From NCBI RefSeq assembly GCF_018736105.1, contig NZ_CP076135.1, positions 124,001 through 188,000 on the forward strand: DNA of 64,000 nucleotides. Direction: 5' to 3'. This document shows positions 24,484-35,493 of this stretch, piece by piece. The translations under genes were made by a program, and so were the position numbers. The notes below the pieces were generated by a model, which was not told where the DNA came from, did not search any database, and saw nothing but the letters and a program-made list of their open reading frames with translations. Position 1 is the first letter of the stretch. The number at the start of each line of letters is the position of its first letter. The DNA comes from Bradyrhizobium sediminis. Lineage in GTDB: Bacteria; Pseudomonadota; Alphaproteobacteria; Rhizobiales; Xanthobacteraceae.

Positions 24484-25380
24484 ATGATGAACCTCGCCAT
24501 GAATGAGCACCGCCTCGCCAAACCGGGCCCCCAGGACGCCGCGCTGCGCGACTATGATTCGGTGCGGCGCGCCATCGCCTTCATCTCGGAGCACTGGCGC
24601 ACGCAGCCGACCATCGAAGCGATGGCGGATGCCGCCAGCGTGACGCCGGACGAACTGCACCACCTGTTCCGCCGCTGGGCCGGACTGACGCCCAAGGCCT
24701 TCATGCAGGCGCTGACGCTCGATCATGCCAAGGGCCTGTTGCGCGATTCCGCCAGCGTGCTCGACGCCGCGCTCGACTCCGGGCTGTCGGGCCCGGGACG
24801 GCTGCACGACCTGTTCGTCACCCATGAGGCGATGTCGCCGGGCGAATGGAAGAACGGCGGCGCCGGCATGACGCTGCGCTACGGCTTCCATCCCTCGCCG
24901 TTCGGCACCGCGATCGTGATCGCCAGCGGCCGCGGCCTCGCCGGGCTTGCGTTCGCCGATCCGGGCGAGGAACCGGCCGCGCTCGCCGACATGCAACGGC
25001 GCTGGCCGCGCGCCACTTATCTCGAAGACCGCGACGGAACCTCGGCGCTGGCGCAGCGCGTGTTCGACACGCGGCTGTGGCGCGCCGACCAGCCGCTGCG
25101 CGTGGTCCTGATCGGCACCGACTTCGAGGTCCGGGTCTGGGAGACGCTGTTGAAAATCCCGATGGGCCGCGCGGTCTGCTATTCCGACATCGCCAACAAG
25201 ATCAACAGCCCGAAGGCGTCACGCGCCGTTGGTGCGGCGGTCGGGCGAAACCCGGTGTCGTTCGTGGTGCCCTGCCATCGCGCGCTCGGCAAGAGCGGCG
25301 CGCTGACCGGCTATCACTGGGGCATCACCCGCAAGCAGGCGATGCTGGGCTGGGAAGCCGGACAGGTCGGCGTGCATTGA
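24484..25380 (+). CDS. Ada-like protein: AraC-type HTH plus O6-methylguanine-DNA methyltransferase
   Basis: 298 residues from the ATG at 24484; ATGs at 24487 and 24499 are also possible because no strong ribosome site decides. Residues about 15-110 form an AraC helix-turn-helix pair (I-E-A-M-A-D-A-A-S-V-T-P-D-E-L-H-H-L-F). Residues 120-290 form the alkyl-transfer domain with the acceptor in V-V-P-C-H-R-A-L-G. It removes alkyl groups from O6-guanine by suicide transfer and may control its own gene. The N-terminal zinc domain of E. coli Ada, which senses phosphotriesters, is absent, so activation must differ. Confidence 0.9.
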   Translation: MMNLAMNEHRLAKPGPQDAALRDYDSVRRAIAFISEHWRTQPTIEAMADAASVTPDELHHLFRRWAGLTPKAFMQALTLDHAKGLLRDSASVLDAALDSGLSGPGRLHDLFVTHEAMSPGEWKNGGAGMTLRYGFHPSPFGTAIVIASGRGLAGLAFADPGEEPAALADMQRRWPRATYLEDRDGTSALAQRVFDTRLWRADQPLRVVLIGTDFEVRVWETLLKIPMGRAVCYSDIANKINSPKASRAVGAAVGRNPVSFVVPCHRALGKSGALTGYHWGITRKQAMLGWEAGQVGVH

Positions 25381-25401
25381 CGCCTTCCCGTTCGAACCAG
25401 C

Positions 25402-26025
25402 CTACGCCGCTAGATCGAGCTTCGATGCCACCGTCGAATCGGCGTTGAGCCGGTAGATCACCGGCGCGCCGGTGGCGAGTTCGCGCTTCAGGATCGTTTC
25501 CGGCGTCAGCTTCTCCAGCACCATGATCAGCGCGCGCAGCGAATTGCCGTGCGCGGCCACCAGCGTGCGCTCGCCGCGCAGCACGCACGGCAAGATCTCC
25601 TGGACGTAATAGGGCAGCGTGCGCGCCAGCGTATCTTTCAGACTTTCGCCGCTGGGCGGCGGCACGTCGTAGGAGCGGCGCCAGACATGCACCTGCTCCT
25701 CGCCCCATTTCTTGCGGGCGTCGTCCTTGTTGAGGCCCGACAGGTCGCCATAGTCGCGCTCATTGAGCGCCAGGTGCTTCCTGGTCGGAAGGCCGGTCTG
25801 GCCGATCTCGGCGAGCATCAGGTCGAGCGTGTGCTGCGCGCGCTGCAAGACCGAGGTGAAGGCGATGTCGAACGACAGCCCCTGCGCCTTCAGCTTGCGG
25901 CCGGCGTCCCTGGCTTCGGCGACGCCCTGTTCGGTCAGGTCGGGATCCTTCCAGCCGGTGAAAAGATTTTTCAGATTCCATTCGCTCTGGCCGTGACGCA
26001 CGAGCACGAGAAGACGGTCGCTCAT
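25402..26025 (-). CDS. gpmA: 2,3-bisphosphoglycerate-dependent phosphoglycerate mutase
   Basis: 207 residues, the short form common in alphaproteobacteria. The phospho-acceptor His is in V-R-H-G-Q-S-E-W-N; the family's N-L-F-T-G-W and [11 protein letters not shown] follow, with the second catalytic His in A-A-H-G-N-S-L-R. It interconverts 3- and 2-phosphoglycerate in glycolysis and gluconeogenesis in the cytoplasm. It is followed upstream by dapB on the same strand across a 120-base gap that holds a family B repeat, so cotranscription is uncertain. Confidence 0.95.
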   Translation of the reverse strand: MSDRLLVLVRHGQSEWNLKNLFTGWKDPDLTEQGVAEARDAGRKLKAQGLSFDIAFTSVLQRAQHTLDLMLAEIGQTGLPTRKHLALNERDYGDLSGLNKDDARKKWGEEQVHVWRRSYDVPPPSGESLKDTLARTLPYYVQEILPCVLRGERTLVAAHGNSLRALIMVLEKLTPETILKRELATGAPVIYRLNADSTVASKLDLAA

Positions 26026-26074
26026 TCCCTTGATTTCCGTTTTGTTTCGAGAAGCCGCTAATTCTTTATTGTTC

Positions 26075-26148
26075 GAGCATGATCTCCGCGCAAACGCTTC
26101 GCGTTTGTCGCGAGGGAAAACCGGTGCCCACTTTTCCGGATCATGCTC
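26075..26148. repeat. Family B palindromic repeat
   Basis: GAGCATGATC...GGGAAAACCGGTGCCCACTTTTCCGGATCATGCTC, 74 bases. Its end overlaps the dapB stop codon (TGA at 26149-26147 on the minus strand, read TGAGCATGATCCGG). The same core recurs at 41712, 53169 and 60062. Confidence 0.85.
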
Positions 26149-26962
26149 AGAAGTCCGTGAGCCCGAGCACGTCGGCCATCGAATACAGCCCGGGCTTCTT
26201 TTCGCGCGCCCACAGCGCGGCCTTGATGGCGCCTTGCGCGAACATGGTCCGGTCCTCGGCCCGGTGCGTCAGCTCGATGCGTTCCATCGCGCCGGCGAAA
26301 ATCACGCTGTGATCGCCGGTGACGGTGCCGCCGCGCAGGGACGCAAAGCCGATATCGCCCGGCCGCCGCGCGCCGGTGATGCCGTCGCGGCCGCGGGCCG
26401 AATGGATGTGGAGATCGATCCCGCGGCCGGCCGCGGCGGCCTCGCCCAGCATCAAGGCGGTGCCCGACGGCGCGTCGATCTTGGCCCGGTGATGCATTTC
26501 CAGGATTTCGATGTCGAAGCTGTCATCCAGCGATTGCGCCACCCGCTTGACCAGCGCCGCCAGCAGGTTGACGCCGAGGCTCATATTGCCCGACTTGACC
26601 ACGGTGGCGCGCGCCGTGACGCTCTTGATCACGGCGTCATCCGACGCCGAAAGACCCGTGGTGCCGATGACGTGGACCAGGCCGCGCTGGGCGGCGATCG
26701 CAACATTGGCGATGGTGGCGCCGGGCACGGTGAAATCCAGGATGCCGTCGGCATTGGCCGACAGCGACCACAGGTCGGCCGACAGCTTGACGCCGTTTTC
26801 GGGCAGGCCGGAAAGCACGCCGGCATCCTTGCCCAATAGCGCCGAACCGGGCGCTTCCAGCGCGCCGGTCAGCACCGCGCCCGGCGTTTCCGAGATCACG
26901 CGCGTCAGCGCACGGCCCATGCGGCCGCCAGCCCCCGCAACGATCAAACGCATGTCGGCCAT
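26147..26962 (-). CDS. dapB: 4-hydroxy-tetrahydrodipicolinate reductase
   Basis: 271 residues. The N-terminal Rossmann motif [10 protein letters not shown] binds NAD(P)H. The catalytic [15 protein letters not shown] segment lies near residue 155. It reduces the DapA product to tetrahydrodipicolinate on the way to lysine and meso-diaminopimelate for peptidoglycan. The stop codon is formed with the first bases of a family B repeat. Genes around it are housekeeping but not lysine-related, so it appears to be transcribed on its own or with gpmA. Confidence 0.96.
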   Translation of the reverse strand: MADMRLIVAGAGGRMGRALTRVISETPGAVLTGALEAPGSALLGKDAGVLSGLPENGVKLSADLWSLSANADGILDFTVPGATIANVAIAAQRGLVHVIGTTGLSASDDAVIKSVTARATVVKSGNMSLGVNLLAALVKRVAQSLDDSFDIEILEMHHRAKIDAPSGTALMLGEAAAAGRGIDLHIHSARGRDGITGARRPGDIGFASLRGGTVTGDHSVIFAGAMERIELTHRAEDRTMFAQGAIKAALWAREKKPGLYSMADVLGLTDF

Positions 26963-27024
26963 GGCTCTACCTCTCTACGCCCTATAGCGGGCGGAGGCCG
27001 TTCCGGCAACCGACCGGGGTTCTG

Positions 27025-27330
27025 TCAGGAGGGCTGCGGTCCGTCATAGCCTTCGATGATCACGAGGTCGCCTTGCGAATGCGGGCTGCGGACCTTCACC
27101 AGATGGGTGTATTCCGGCGAGTTGTAGCAGGCGAGCGCGGTCTCATAATCCTTGAATTCCAGCACCACGTTGCGCGAGCGCGAAGAGCCTTCCCTCGCCT
27201 CGAACCTGCCGCCGCGCACCAGGAATTTGGCGCCGTATTTGGCAAAGACCGCGCCGTTCTGCGCGACATATTCCTTGTAGCCATCCATGTTGTGAACATC
27301 GACGCGCGCGATCCAGTAGCCTTTTGCCAT
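27025..27330 (-). CDS. DUF1330 family protein
   Basis: 101 residues with the ferredoxin-like alpha-beta fold of DUF1330 (A-K-G-Y-W-I-A-R-V-D-V-H at the start, R-N-V-V-L-E-F-K-D-Y-E-T-A-L-A-C-Y in the middle, ending D-L-V-I-I-E-G-Y). These small dimeric proteins resemble antibiotic-monooxygenase and YciI folds; no reaction is established. It lies between dapB and pyrF on the same strand with a 25-base gap to pyrF, so it may be cotranscribed with pyrF. Confidence 0.9.
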   Translation of the reverse strand: MAKGYWIARVDVHNMDGYKEYVAQNGAVFAKYGAKFLVRGGRFEAREGSSRSRNVVLEFKDYETALACYNSPEYTHLVKVRSPHSQGDLVIIEGYDGPQPS

Positions 27331-27355
27331 CTGCGTTTTTTCCCTTTTCGATGCT

Positions 27356-28066
27356 TTAGCCCAGTGCCTGCCTGACCTCGGCCTGGATGGCCTCTGCCGC
27401 GGCCCTGGGGTCGCCGGCTTCGACGATCGGCCGTCCGACCACGAGATAGTCCGCGCCCGCCGCGATGGCGCGGGCGGGCGTCATGATGCGTTTCTGGTCG
27501 CCGGTGGCGCTGCCGGCGGGCCGGATGCCGGGGGTAACCAGGCTCATCTGGTGGCCGACGATCTTGCGCAGGGCGGCCGCCTCCTCCGGCGAACAGACGA
27601 GGCCGTCGACGCCGAGCACCTGGGCCTGCTGGGCGCGGGCCTCGACCAGGTCGGAGACACCGAGCCGGTAGCCGGCGGCGTGCAGGTCGCCGTCGTCATA
27701 GGAGGTCAGCACGGTGACGGCCAGAATCTTCAACCCCGAACCGCCGCGCGCCTCGACCGCCGCCTTCATGGTCTGCGGATAGGCGTGCACGGTGAGGAAC
27801 GTCGCGCCCAGTTTGGCGATGCTCTCGACGCCGCGCGCCACGGTGTTGCCGATGTCGTGCAGCTTGAGATCGATGAAGACCTTCTTGCCCTGGTCCGCGA
27901 GCTGGCGCACCAGCGGCAATCCGCCGGCATAAGCGAGCTGATAGCCGATCTTGTAGAAGCTCACGCTGTCGCCGAGCCTGGCAACCATCGCCTCCGCCGC
28001 CGTGACGCTCGCCAGGTCGAGCGCCACGATCAGGCGGTCGCGGGGGATGATTTCGGAAGGCTGCAT
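27356..28066 (-). CDS. pyrF: Orotidine 5'-phosphate decarboxylase
   Basis: 236 residues, a TIM barrel. The catalytic tetrad region is [11 protein letters not shown] (residues about 62-72), and the phosphate-binding end V-V-G-R-P-I is present. It converts OMP to UMP, the last step of de novo pyrimidine synthesis. The gene is 6 bases downstream of the FMN reductase gene and 25 bases upstream of DUF1330, so these are likely one transcript. No regulatory element is visible. Confidence 0.96.
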   Translation of the reverse strand: MQPSEIIPRDRLIVALDLASVTAAEAMVARLGDSVSFYKIGYQLAYAGGLPLVRQLADQGKKVFIDLKLHDIGNTVARGVESIAKLGATFLTVHAYPQTMKAAVEARGGSGLKILAVTVLTSYDDGDLHAAGYRLGVSDLVEARAQQAQVLGVDGLVCSPEEAAALRKIVGHQMSLVTPGIRPAGSATGDQKRIMTPARAIAAGADYLVVGRPIVEAGDPRAAAEAIQAEVRQALG

Positions 28067-28072
28067 GTCACC

Positions 28073-28651
28073 TCACATCATGCGCTGGGAAATGTCGATC
28101 AGCTGCCTCGCCAGCGCGCCCATCGCCTCGATATCGGCCGGATGCTTCAGCCTGTCCATATCGTCATAGGCGGCAGAGGCGAACGGCAGCGCGAGCTGGT
28201 TGGGAATGACCAGGGCATGGCAGGCGGTCAGGATCAGCCGCAGCGCCGCCAGGCATCGCGCGCCGCCGAGCCGGTTTTCGGAAGCTGCCGCAATCGCGAA
28301 GGCGCGGCCGCGAAACACCTCGCCGCGGGTCTCGTGGCTGTCCTGCACCCGGCTCACCCAGTCGATGGCGTTCTTGACCAGCGGCGGCACCGACGAATTG
28401 TATTCCGGCGATACGATGAGAACGCCGTGATGGGCCGACATCATGCGCTTGAGATTGACCGCGTTCTTCGGCACGCCGGATTTGCTCTGCAGGTCGCCGT
28501 CGTAGATCGGCAGCGGAAAATCCGACAGCGAGATGCGCGTGACTTCGGCGCCCGCTTGCGCCAGTTCATGGGCCGCCGCCGCCGCGAGCTTCGCATTGAG
28601 CGAGCCTGACCGAAGCGAGCCGGGGATCACGAGGATTTTCAGCGCGGACAT
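28073..28651 (-). CDS. NAD(P)H-dependent FMN reductase family protein
   Basis: 192 residues with the flavodoxin-like fold of the SsuE/ArsH/ChrR branch. The N-terminal P-G-S-L-R-S-G-S-L-N loop binds the FMN phosphate, and V-S-P-E-Y-N-S-S-V-P-P-L-V-K-N-A-I-D-W is the family signature. It probably reduces FMN, quinones or another acceptor in the cytoplasm. It is adjacent to pyrF (6 bases) with the methyltransferase gene upstream. The electron acceptor is unknown. Confidence 0.9.
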   Translation of the reverse strand: MSALKILVIPGSLRSGSLNAKLAAAAAHELAQAGAEVTRISLSDFPLPIYDGDLQSKSGVPKNAVNLKRMMSAHHGVLIVSPEYNSSVPPLVKNAIDWVSRVQDSHETRGEVFRGRAFAIAAASENRLGGARCLAALRLILTACHALVIPNQLALPFASAAYDDMDRLKHPADIEAMGALARQLIDISQRMM

Positions 28652-28702
28652 CGGCCAATCGCAAAAAGGGCGAACCGGCGTTTCGAACGCGCCGGAGCAG
28701 GA

Positions 28703-29302
28703 TCAGCCCTTGCGATACACCCAGACACGGGCCGGCGGAAGGTTCATCCAGATGCGCTCGGACGCCTCTGTGGACACGCCCGGCAGCGACTTCGGAATCG
28801 GCGGCGCCACCGAATAGGTGAACTGCACGAACGGCGCGCCCGGCGCCAGCGTCGCGAAGGCGTCACGGATCAGCTTCAGCCGCGTCAGCATCGGCTTGGT
28901 CACCAGCGGAAGGCCGGACACCACCGCTGCGGCCGGGGCCTTGAGAACGTCCCACAGCGAATCGCGGAGCGTGTAGGCATCGCCCTGCACGACGGTTGCT
29001 TGCGGATAGCGGTCGCGCAGCAGCGCGCAGAAGCCCGGATTATATTCGACCAGCACGAGGCGTTTCTGATCGACGCCGTGCTCGATCAGCGCGTTGGTGA
29101 TCGCTCCGGTGCCAGGTCCGAGCTCGACCACCGGCGCCGACGAGTCGACGTCGACATACTGCGCCATGGTGCGGGCCAGGATTTTTCCGGAGGGCATCAC
29201 CGCGCCCATGTGCAGCGGCTTTTCGATCCATGAACGGAGGAAGCGAACCTCATCGTCGAGACGGGGCTTCTTCAACGCACGCACGGACGATTGCAAAGGC
29301 AT
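28703..29302 (-). CDS. pmtA: Class I SAM-dependent methyltransferase, PmtA-like phospholipid N-methyltransferase
   Basis: 199 residues. Motif I reads V-E-L-G-P-G-T-G-A-I-T (residues about 59-69) and motif II gives L-V-E-Y-N. The N-terminal F-L-R-S-W-I-E-K-P-L-H-M-G-A-V-M-P-S is the signature I associate with the rhizobial PmtA family, which methylates phosphatidylethanolamine to phosphatidylcholine at the inner membrane. It could also be a related uncharacterised methyltransferase; rhizobia have several paralogues. It is monocistronic in appearance (51 bases before the FMN reductase, 99 bases after dnaJ). Confidence 0.7.
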   Translation of the reverse strand: MPLQSSVRALKKPRLDDEVRFLRSWIEKPLHMGAVMPSGKILARTMAQYVDVDSSAPVVELGPGTGAITNALIEHGVDQKRLVLVEYNPGFCALLRDRYPQATVVQGDAYTLRDSLWDVLKAPAAAVVSGLPLVTKPMLTRLKLIRDAFATLAPGAPFVQFTYSVAPPIPKSLPGVSTEASERIWMNLPPARVWVYRKG

Positions 29303-29401
29303 TGTCGCTACCAGGCGGGACCCGCGCGACTGCGCGGGACTGTCAGAAAATAGTCATAAAGAGGTATAGGTCGCAACCGGAACGGTCAAGCCGAAGAGTC
29401 G

Positions 29402-30535
29402 CTACGGGCTGGCGCGATTTCCAAAGAAGTCCTTGACCTTAGTGAAGAAACCGGCCGCTTCCGGCTGGGTCGCACCGGAAGATAATTTTTCGAACTCGGC
29501 CAGCAGCTCCTGCTGCTTCTTGGTGAGATTCTGCGGCGTTTCGACCACGACCTGGACATACATGTCCCCGGTCTGGCGCGAACGGAGCACCGGCATGCCC
29601 TTTGACGCAATGCGAAAACGCCGGCCGGACTGGGTCCCGGAGGGTACTTTCACCTTGGTCTTGCCCTTGTCGATGGTCGGCACCTCGAATTCACCGCCCA
29701 GCGCCGCCGTCACCATCGAGACCGGGACGCGGCAGTGCAGATCGGCGCCGTCGCGCTGAAAGAACTCGTGGCTGGCCAGCGACAGGAAAATGTAGAGGTC
29801 GCCCGGCGGCCCGCCGCGGACGCCGGCCTCGCCCTCGCCGGCAAGGCGGATGCGGGTGCCGTCTTCGACACCTTGCGGAATATTGACCGACAGGGTCCGG
29901 TCGCGCGTCACCCGGCCGGAGCCGGTGCATGACGGACAGGGGTCTTCGATCATCTGGCCGCGGCCCTGACAGCCGGGGCAGGTCCGTTCCAGCGTGAAGA
30001 AGCCCTGCGCCTGCCGCACCCGGCCCGCTCCGCCGCAGGTCGAACAGGCCTTCGGCTTGGTGCCGGCCTTGGCGCCGGTGCCCGAACAGGATTCGCAGGT
30101 CACCGAGACCGGAATCTCGACCTGCGCGGTCTTGCCGAGGAAAGCCTCCTCGAGCGTGATTTCCATGTTGTAGCGCAGGTCCTGGCCGCGCTCGCGGCCG
30201 CCGCGCCCGCGCTGGCCGGCCATGCCGAACAGGTCTTCGAAAATGTCGGAGAAGGACGAGGCGAAGCCGGCGCCGAAGCCGGGACCGCCGCCGCCATGGC
30301 CCTGCTCGAACGCCGCATGGCCGAAGCGGTCATAGGCGGCGCGCTTGTCGCCGTCTTTCAGGACTTCGTAGGCTTCGTTGATTTCCTTGAAACGGATCTC
30401 GCTCGAGGCATCGCCCGGATTCTTGTCCGGATGCCATTTCATCGCCAGCTTGCGGAATGCCGCCTTGAGCTTGGACTCGTCCGCGTTCCGCTCGACTTCC
30501 AGGGTTTCGTAGTAGCAGCGCTTGGTGCTGGACAT
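29402..30535 (-). CDS. dnaJ: Chaperone DnaJ (Hsp40)
   Basis: 377 residues, type I. The J domain has the H-P-D loop (W-H-P-D-K-N) that triggers DnaK ATP hydrolysis. A Gly/Phe-rich stretch follows, then four C-x-x-C-x-G-x-G zinc repeats ([32 protein letters not shown]) and the C-terminal substrate domains. It lies 142 bases after dnaK on the same strand, so it is probably transcribed from the dnaK promoter and perhaps also its own. Confidence 0.97.
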   Translation of the reverse strand: MSSTKRCYYETLEVERNADESKLKAAFRKLAMKWHPDKNPGDASSEIRFKEINEAYEVLKDGDKRAAYDRFGHAAFEQGHGGGGPGFGAGFASSFSDIFEDLFGMAGQRGRGGRERGQDLRYNMEITLEEAFLGKTAQVEIPVSVTCESCSGTGAKAGTKPKACSTCGGAGRVRQAQGFFTLERTCPGCQGRGQMIEDPCPSCTGSGRVTRDRTLSVNIPQGVEDGTRIRLAGEGEAGVRGGPPGDLYIFLSLASHEFFQRDGADLHCRVPVSMVTAALGGEFEVPTIDKGKTKVKVPSGTQSGRRFRIASKGMPVLRSRQTGDMYVQVVVETPQNLTKKQQELLAEFEKLSSGATQPEAAGFFTKVKDFFGNRASP

Positions 30536-30677
30536 AAGTCAGATCCGCCCGAAGTTCGTTCTCATTCCGAAGCCACGCGCCGCAAAGGATGCAGCCTCCG
30601 GCTTAACGAAAAATGACCCCCATCCCTGGAGACGCAACCCGCGCGCTCTTTGGAATGAGGGCCATGGTGACAACCGT

Positions 30678-32579
<1,902 letters not shown>

Positions 32580-32681
32580 GGTCCTCATATCCTTCTTTTT
32601 GCGGCAGGTTGGCTGGGCCCTGACGGCGCACCAATCCGAACCCCCAAACAATCAAATGCTCGCGATATTGCGACGGTGAGC

Positions 32682-32712
32682 CTCATATAGGAGGGGGGGC
32701 AGGCCCCGCAAG
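32682..32712 (-). promoter_or_regulatory. RpoH (sigma-32) type promoter of dnaK
   Basis: On the minus strand CTTG (32712-32709), a 17-base spacer, then CCTATATGAG (32691-32682). This fits the alphaproteobacterial heat-shock consensus CTTG-N17/18-CYTATNTNNG at every defined base, about 100 bases before the dnaK start. Confidence 0.8.
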
Positions 32713-32769
32713 GACCGGGCGCAACCTTAGGCCCACGAAAACCCCTGCCCTTGAAAGATAGTGTCCCGT

Positions 32770-34032
32770 TCAGGCCGGGGCCGGCCGAGGGGAAGGGCGC
32801 AGCCGTACCAGCAGAAAGGCCGCAAAGAAAGGCGCGATCAGCGCCGGGCCCGGCAGGTGCCAGGTCCCGAGCGCCAGCTGCAAGGCCGGGGTCCAGTAGA
32901 CGAGTTGCACCAGCCGCCGGCCGCAAGAATCGAGGTTCGAGCCGGCCAGCAGCGCCACCGCGGCAAACGTCAGCGGCAGCAGGTCGTAGGCCAGCAAATA
33001 GGGCGAGGCGGTGGCGGAACAGGCCAGAAACAGCGCCAGCAGCAGCGGCGGATCGGCGTCCTTGCGGAACCTGAACGCCCAGATCGCCGCGCCGATCGCG
33101 AACGCCGAAAACGCCAGCTGGACCGACATCGCGGCGGCAGCGGACAGATCGAGCCCGCGCAGGTTCATGAAGATGGTGGGATAGAACGGCGTCGCGATCC
33201 GATCCGGATCCGACAGCACCAGACCCTGCACCGGCAGACCTTTTGAAACAAAATCGATCCAGACCTGCGGCCCGAACATCGCGGCGGTGACGCCGACCAG
33301 CGCCAGCGCGGTGACGGCCGCGGCAAGGAAGACCCGCCAACGGCCGGAGGCGATCAGCACGAACGGAAACAGAATCCCGAGCTGCGGCTTGATGGTGAGC
33401 AGCCCGATCAGCACGCCGGCGATAACCGGCCTGCGGTCGAGCAGCGCGAAAATCGCCATCATCATCGCCGTGGTCAGGAACGCGCTCTGGCCCGAGATCA
33501 GGCAGAACAGGGCCGCCGGCGACAGCAGGACCGGAATCAGAATCCGCCCGTCGACGACATGACGGCGTCCGACCGCGACGAGCACCACAACACCCATCAG
33601 CGTCCAGCACGCGAGCGCGGCAAGGTAATTCAATTGCCCGAACGGTGCGGCGAGCCACATCACGCTCGGGGGATACGACCAGTTCTGGCCGGAAAGCTCC
33701 ATGCCGAGGAGATCGCGGATCGCCTGGTGATAGGCGGCGAGATCGTAGAACCGCGCGGGATCGGCTGACACGGCGGCGCGGCCATACATCCAGAAATTCA
33801 GAAAGTCGCGGCCGACCGCGAGCGTGGTGCCGTCGCGCGGGATCGCCCCGCGCCAGTCGATGGTCCAGACATAGGCAATGGAAGTTATCGCGAACAGCGC
33901 ACTGCCCAGCACCGCGAAATCGCGAAACAAAGCGCGGTCGTCGCGGCCAAGCCCGGGCGGCAACCATCGAGCCAGCCAGCCCGCAAAGGCAGGATTTGGC
34001 CGCGGCGCGGTCGCGACGGATGGTCCGGTCAT
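32770..34032 (-). CDS. DUF2029/GT87-family integral membrane glycosyltransferase-like protein
   Basis: 420 residues from the ATG at 34032; the frame extends 48 codons upstream but without conserved features. About ten membrane helices. The first periplasmic loop contains G-R-D-F-L-N-F-W-M-Y-G-R (residues about 67-78), where the acidic residue corresponds to the catalytic Asp of GT-C enzymes, and N-W-S-Y-P-P follows. GT87 enzymes are polyprenyl-phosphate-dependent mannosyltransferases in actinobacteria; in alphaproteobacteria the sugar and acceptor are unknown. It lies alone upstream of dnaK. Confidence 0.8.
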   Translation of the reverse strand: MTGPSVATAPRPNPAFAGWLARWLPPGLGRDDRALFRDFAVLGSALFAITSIAYVWTIDWRGAIPRDGTTLAVGRDFLNFWMYGRAAVSADPARFYDLAAYHQAIRDLLGMELSGQNWSYPPSVMWLAAPFGQLNYLAALACWTLMGVVVLVAVGRRHVVDGRILIPVLLSPAALFCLISGQSAFLTTAMMMAIFALLDRRPVIAGVLIGLLTIKPQLGILFPFVLIASGRWRVFLAAAVTALALVGVTAAMFGPQVWIDFVSKGLPVQGLVLSDPDRIATPFYPTIFMNLRGLDLSAAAAMSVQLAFSAFAIGAAIWAFRFRKDADPPLLLALFLACSATASPYLLAYDLLPLTFAAVALLAGSNLDSCGRRLVQLVYWTPALQLALGTWHLPGPALIAPFFAAFLLVRLRPSPRPAPA

Positions 34033-34250
34033 GGATGGGGAAATGCCCGAAAAATCTTTAAGGACCGGTAATATCAGGCGAAAAACCGGCGATTTTCCGA
34101 AAAGCATCGGGCCCGCAGGCGGGAACGAAACAGGACCTCCCTGTTGCCGCGACTTCAAAGCAGCTAAAAGCGGCACCCAAATGCGGCCCCGCCAAGGAGC
34201 CGCGGCGGCCGACCATTGAACGGCCTTAATGCAAACCCAGTAGATTTTTC

Positions 34251-35186
34251 ATGATGCTGATCCGACTGATGTTCGCGGTTGCCCTGCTTATCCCCGCAAT
34301 AAGCCCCGCCCTTGCCGCGGACCCGGTGTTTCCGCCGGGCATCAGGGTCGGCGTCACGCCGCTGGTCGGCCTCTCCCGCGCCAAGACCTTCGTCGGATTC
34401 GAGACCGAGGATCAGGCCGTCAAGGTGCTGGTGGCGGAGCTTCCGGCCGACGCCTACAACGAGGTCATGAATGCCTTCAAGGCCAATCCCGCCGGCGCCG
34501 GCGGGGTCAAGCCGGAGAGCATCGAAACCGCCGCCGGCCTTGCCTACTACACCATCGAAACCGGCAAGGATGGCACGACCACGGTGCGGCGCTATTCGAT
34601 GATCCTGCCGGGCGGCACCTTCTCCGGCTATATCGCCGTGCAGGTCCCGGAAAACGCCACCAAGATCTATACCGACGACGCCATCAGGCAGATGTTCGCC
34701 TCGGCTGTGATCCGCAAGCAAGTTCCCGTCGAGGAGCAGCTGGCGCAGATGCCGTTCAAGACCGGCGAGCTGAGCGGCTTCAAGAATGTCCGCACCCTGG
34801 CGGTCGGCGCGGCCATCGTTCTCGCCGACGGCGACGAGCAAAAGGGCTTCGAGGGCGCACCCTTCATGATCATCGGCATCGTCGGCGCCGCGCCGAACCA
34901 GCCGGAGGATCGCGGCCGGTTCGCCCAGCAGGCGGCCACCACGATTCCCGGGGTGCGCGAAGCAAGGATCACGATGTCGGAGCCGCTGCGCATCGACGGC
35001 ATGCCCGGCTATGAAACCCGCATCGATGCGGTGAGCGGCAAGGACAATACCCCCGTCACCGTGGTGCAGTGGCTGCGCTTCGGCGGCCAGAGCTCGTTGC
35101 GCATCATCGGCAGCGCGCCGCGCGAGGAATGGAGCAAAGCGTTTCCCCGCTTCCGCGCCGTGCGCGACGGCATTCAGCCGCGCTGA
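34251..35186 (+). CDS. Exported conserved hypothetical protein
   Basis: 311 residues with a signal peptide (hydrophobic to about residue 20, ending S-P-A-L-A-A-D). The mature part looks like a single alpha/beta protein with F-E-T-E-D-Q-A-V-K-V and a C-terminal V-T-V-V-Q-W-L-R-F. I recognise no named domain; it resembles conserved exported proteins of Bradyrhizobium. It stands alone after the GT87-like gene (divergent). The stop is followed directly by a pncA remnant and a family A repeat. Confidence 0.65.
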   Translation: MMLIRLMFAVALLIPAISPALAADPVFPPGIRVGVTPLVGLSRAKTFVGFETEDQAVKVLVAELPADAYNEVMNAFKANPAGAGGVKPESIETAAGLAYYTIETGKDGTTTVRRYSMILPGGTFSGYIAVQVPENATKIYTDDAIRQMFASAVIRKQVPVEEQLAQMPFKTGELSGFKNVRTLAVGAAIVLADGDEQKGFEGAPFMIIGIVGAAPNQPEDRGRFAQQAATTIPGVREARITMSEPLRIDGMPGYETRIDAVSGKDNTPVTVVQWLRFGGQSSLRIIGSAPREEWSKAFPRFRAVRDGIQPR

Positions 35187-35347
35187 ATGAGGCACCCGCG
35201 CTCGATGCGCGCAAGGCCGGGTTCGAAACCTACGTGATCGAAGACGCCTGCCGCGGCATCGACACCCAGGGCTCGCTTGGCCGAGGCCTGGGCCGACTGG
35301 CCAAGGCAGGCGTCAAGCGCATCCAGTCGGCGGATATTGCGGCGTAG
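35187..35347 (+). pseudogene. pncA: Nicotinamidase (pncA) 3' remnant
   Basis: In the frame running to the TAG at 35347, the sequence translates to L-D-A-R-K-A-G-F-E-T-Y-V-I-E-D-A-C-R-G-I-D and ends A-K-A-G-V-K-R-I-Q-S-A-D-I, the last 50 or so residues of rhizobial PncA. No start codon or 5' half is present. Between them, S-L-G-R-G-L-G-R-L stands where the family has S-L-x-x-A-W-A-D, as if one base was gained and another lost about 25 bases later. It is therefore a decayed leftover of a gene whose body was deleted or moved. Confidence 0.75.
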
Positions 35348-35368
35348 GGCGTGTGGTCAGGATGCCCG

Positions 35369-35472
35369 ATGGTTCGAGACGCGCGGCCTTGCCGCGCTCC
35401 TCACCATGAGGAGTGGAACACCGGACCTCATCCTGAGGAGCCGCGCACCTTGCGCGGCGTCTCGAAGGATGA
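35369..35472. repeat. Family A twin-palindrome repeat, copy 4
   Basis: ATGGTTCGAGACG...CTCCTCACCATGAGG and CCTCATCCTGAGGAG...CGTCTCGAAGGATGAAG, as at 1321. It sits between the pncA remnant and the grpE stop. Confidence 0.85.
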
Positions 35473-35493
35473 AGCCCCGAACTCGAAGATGCT

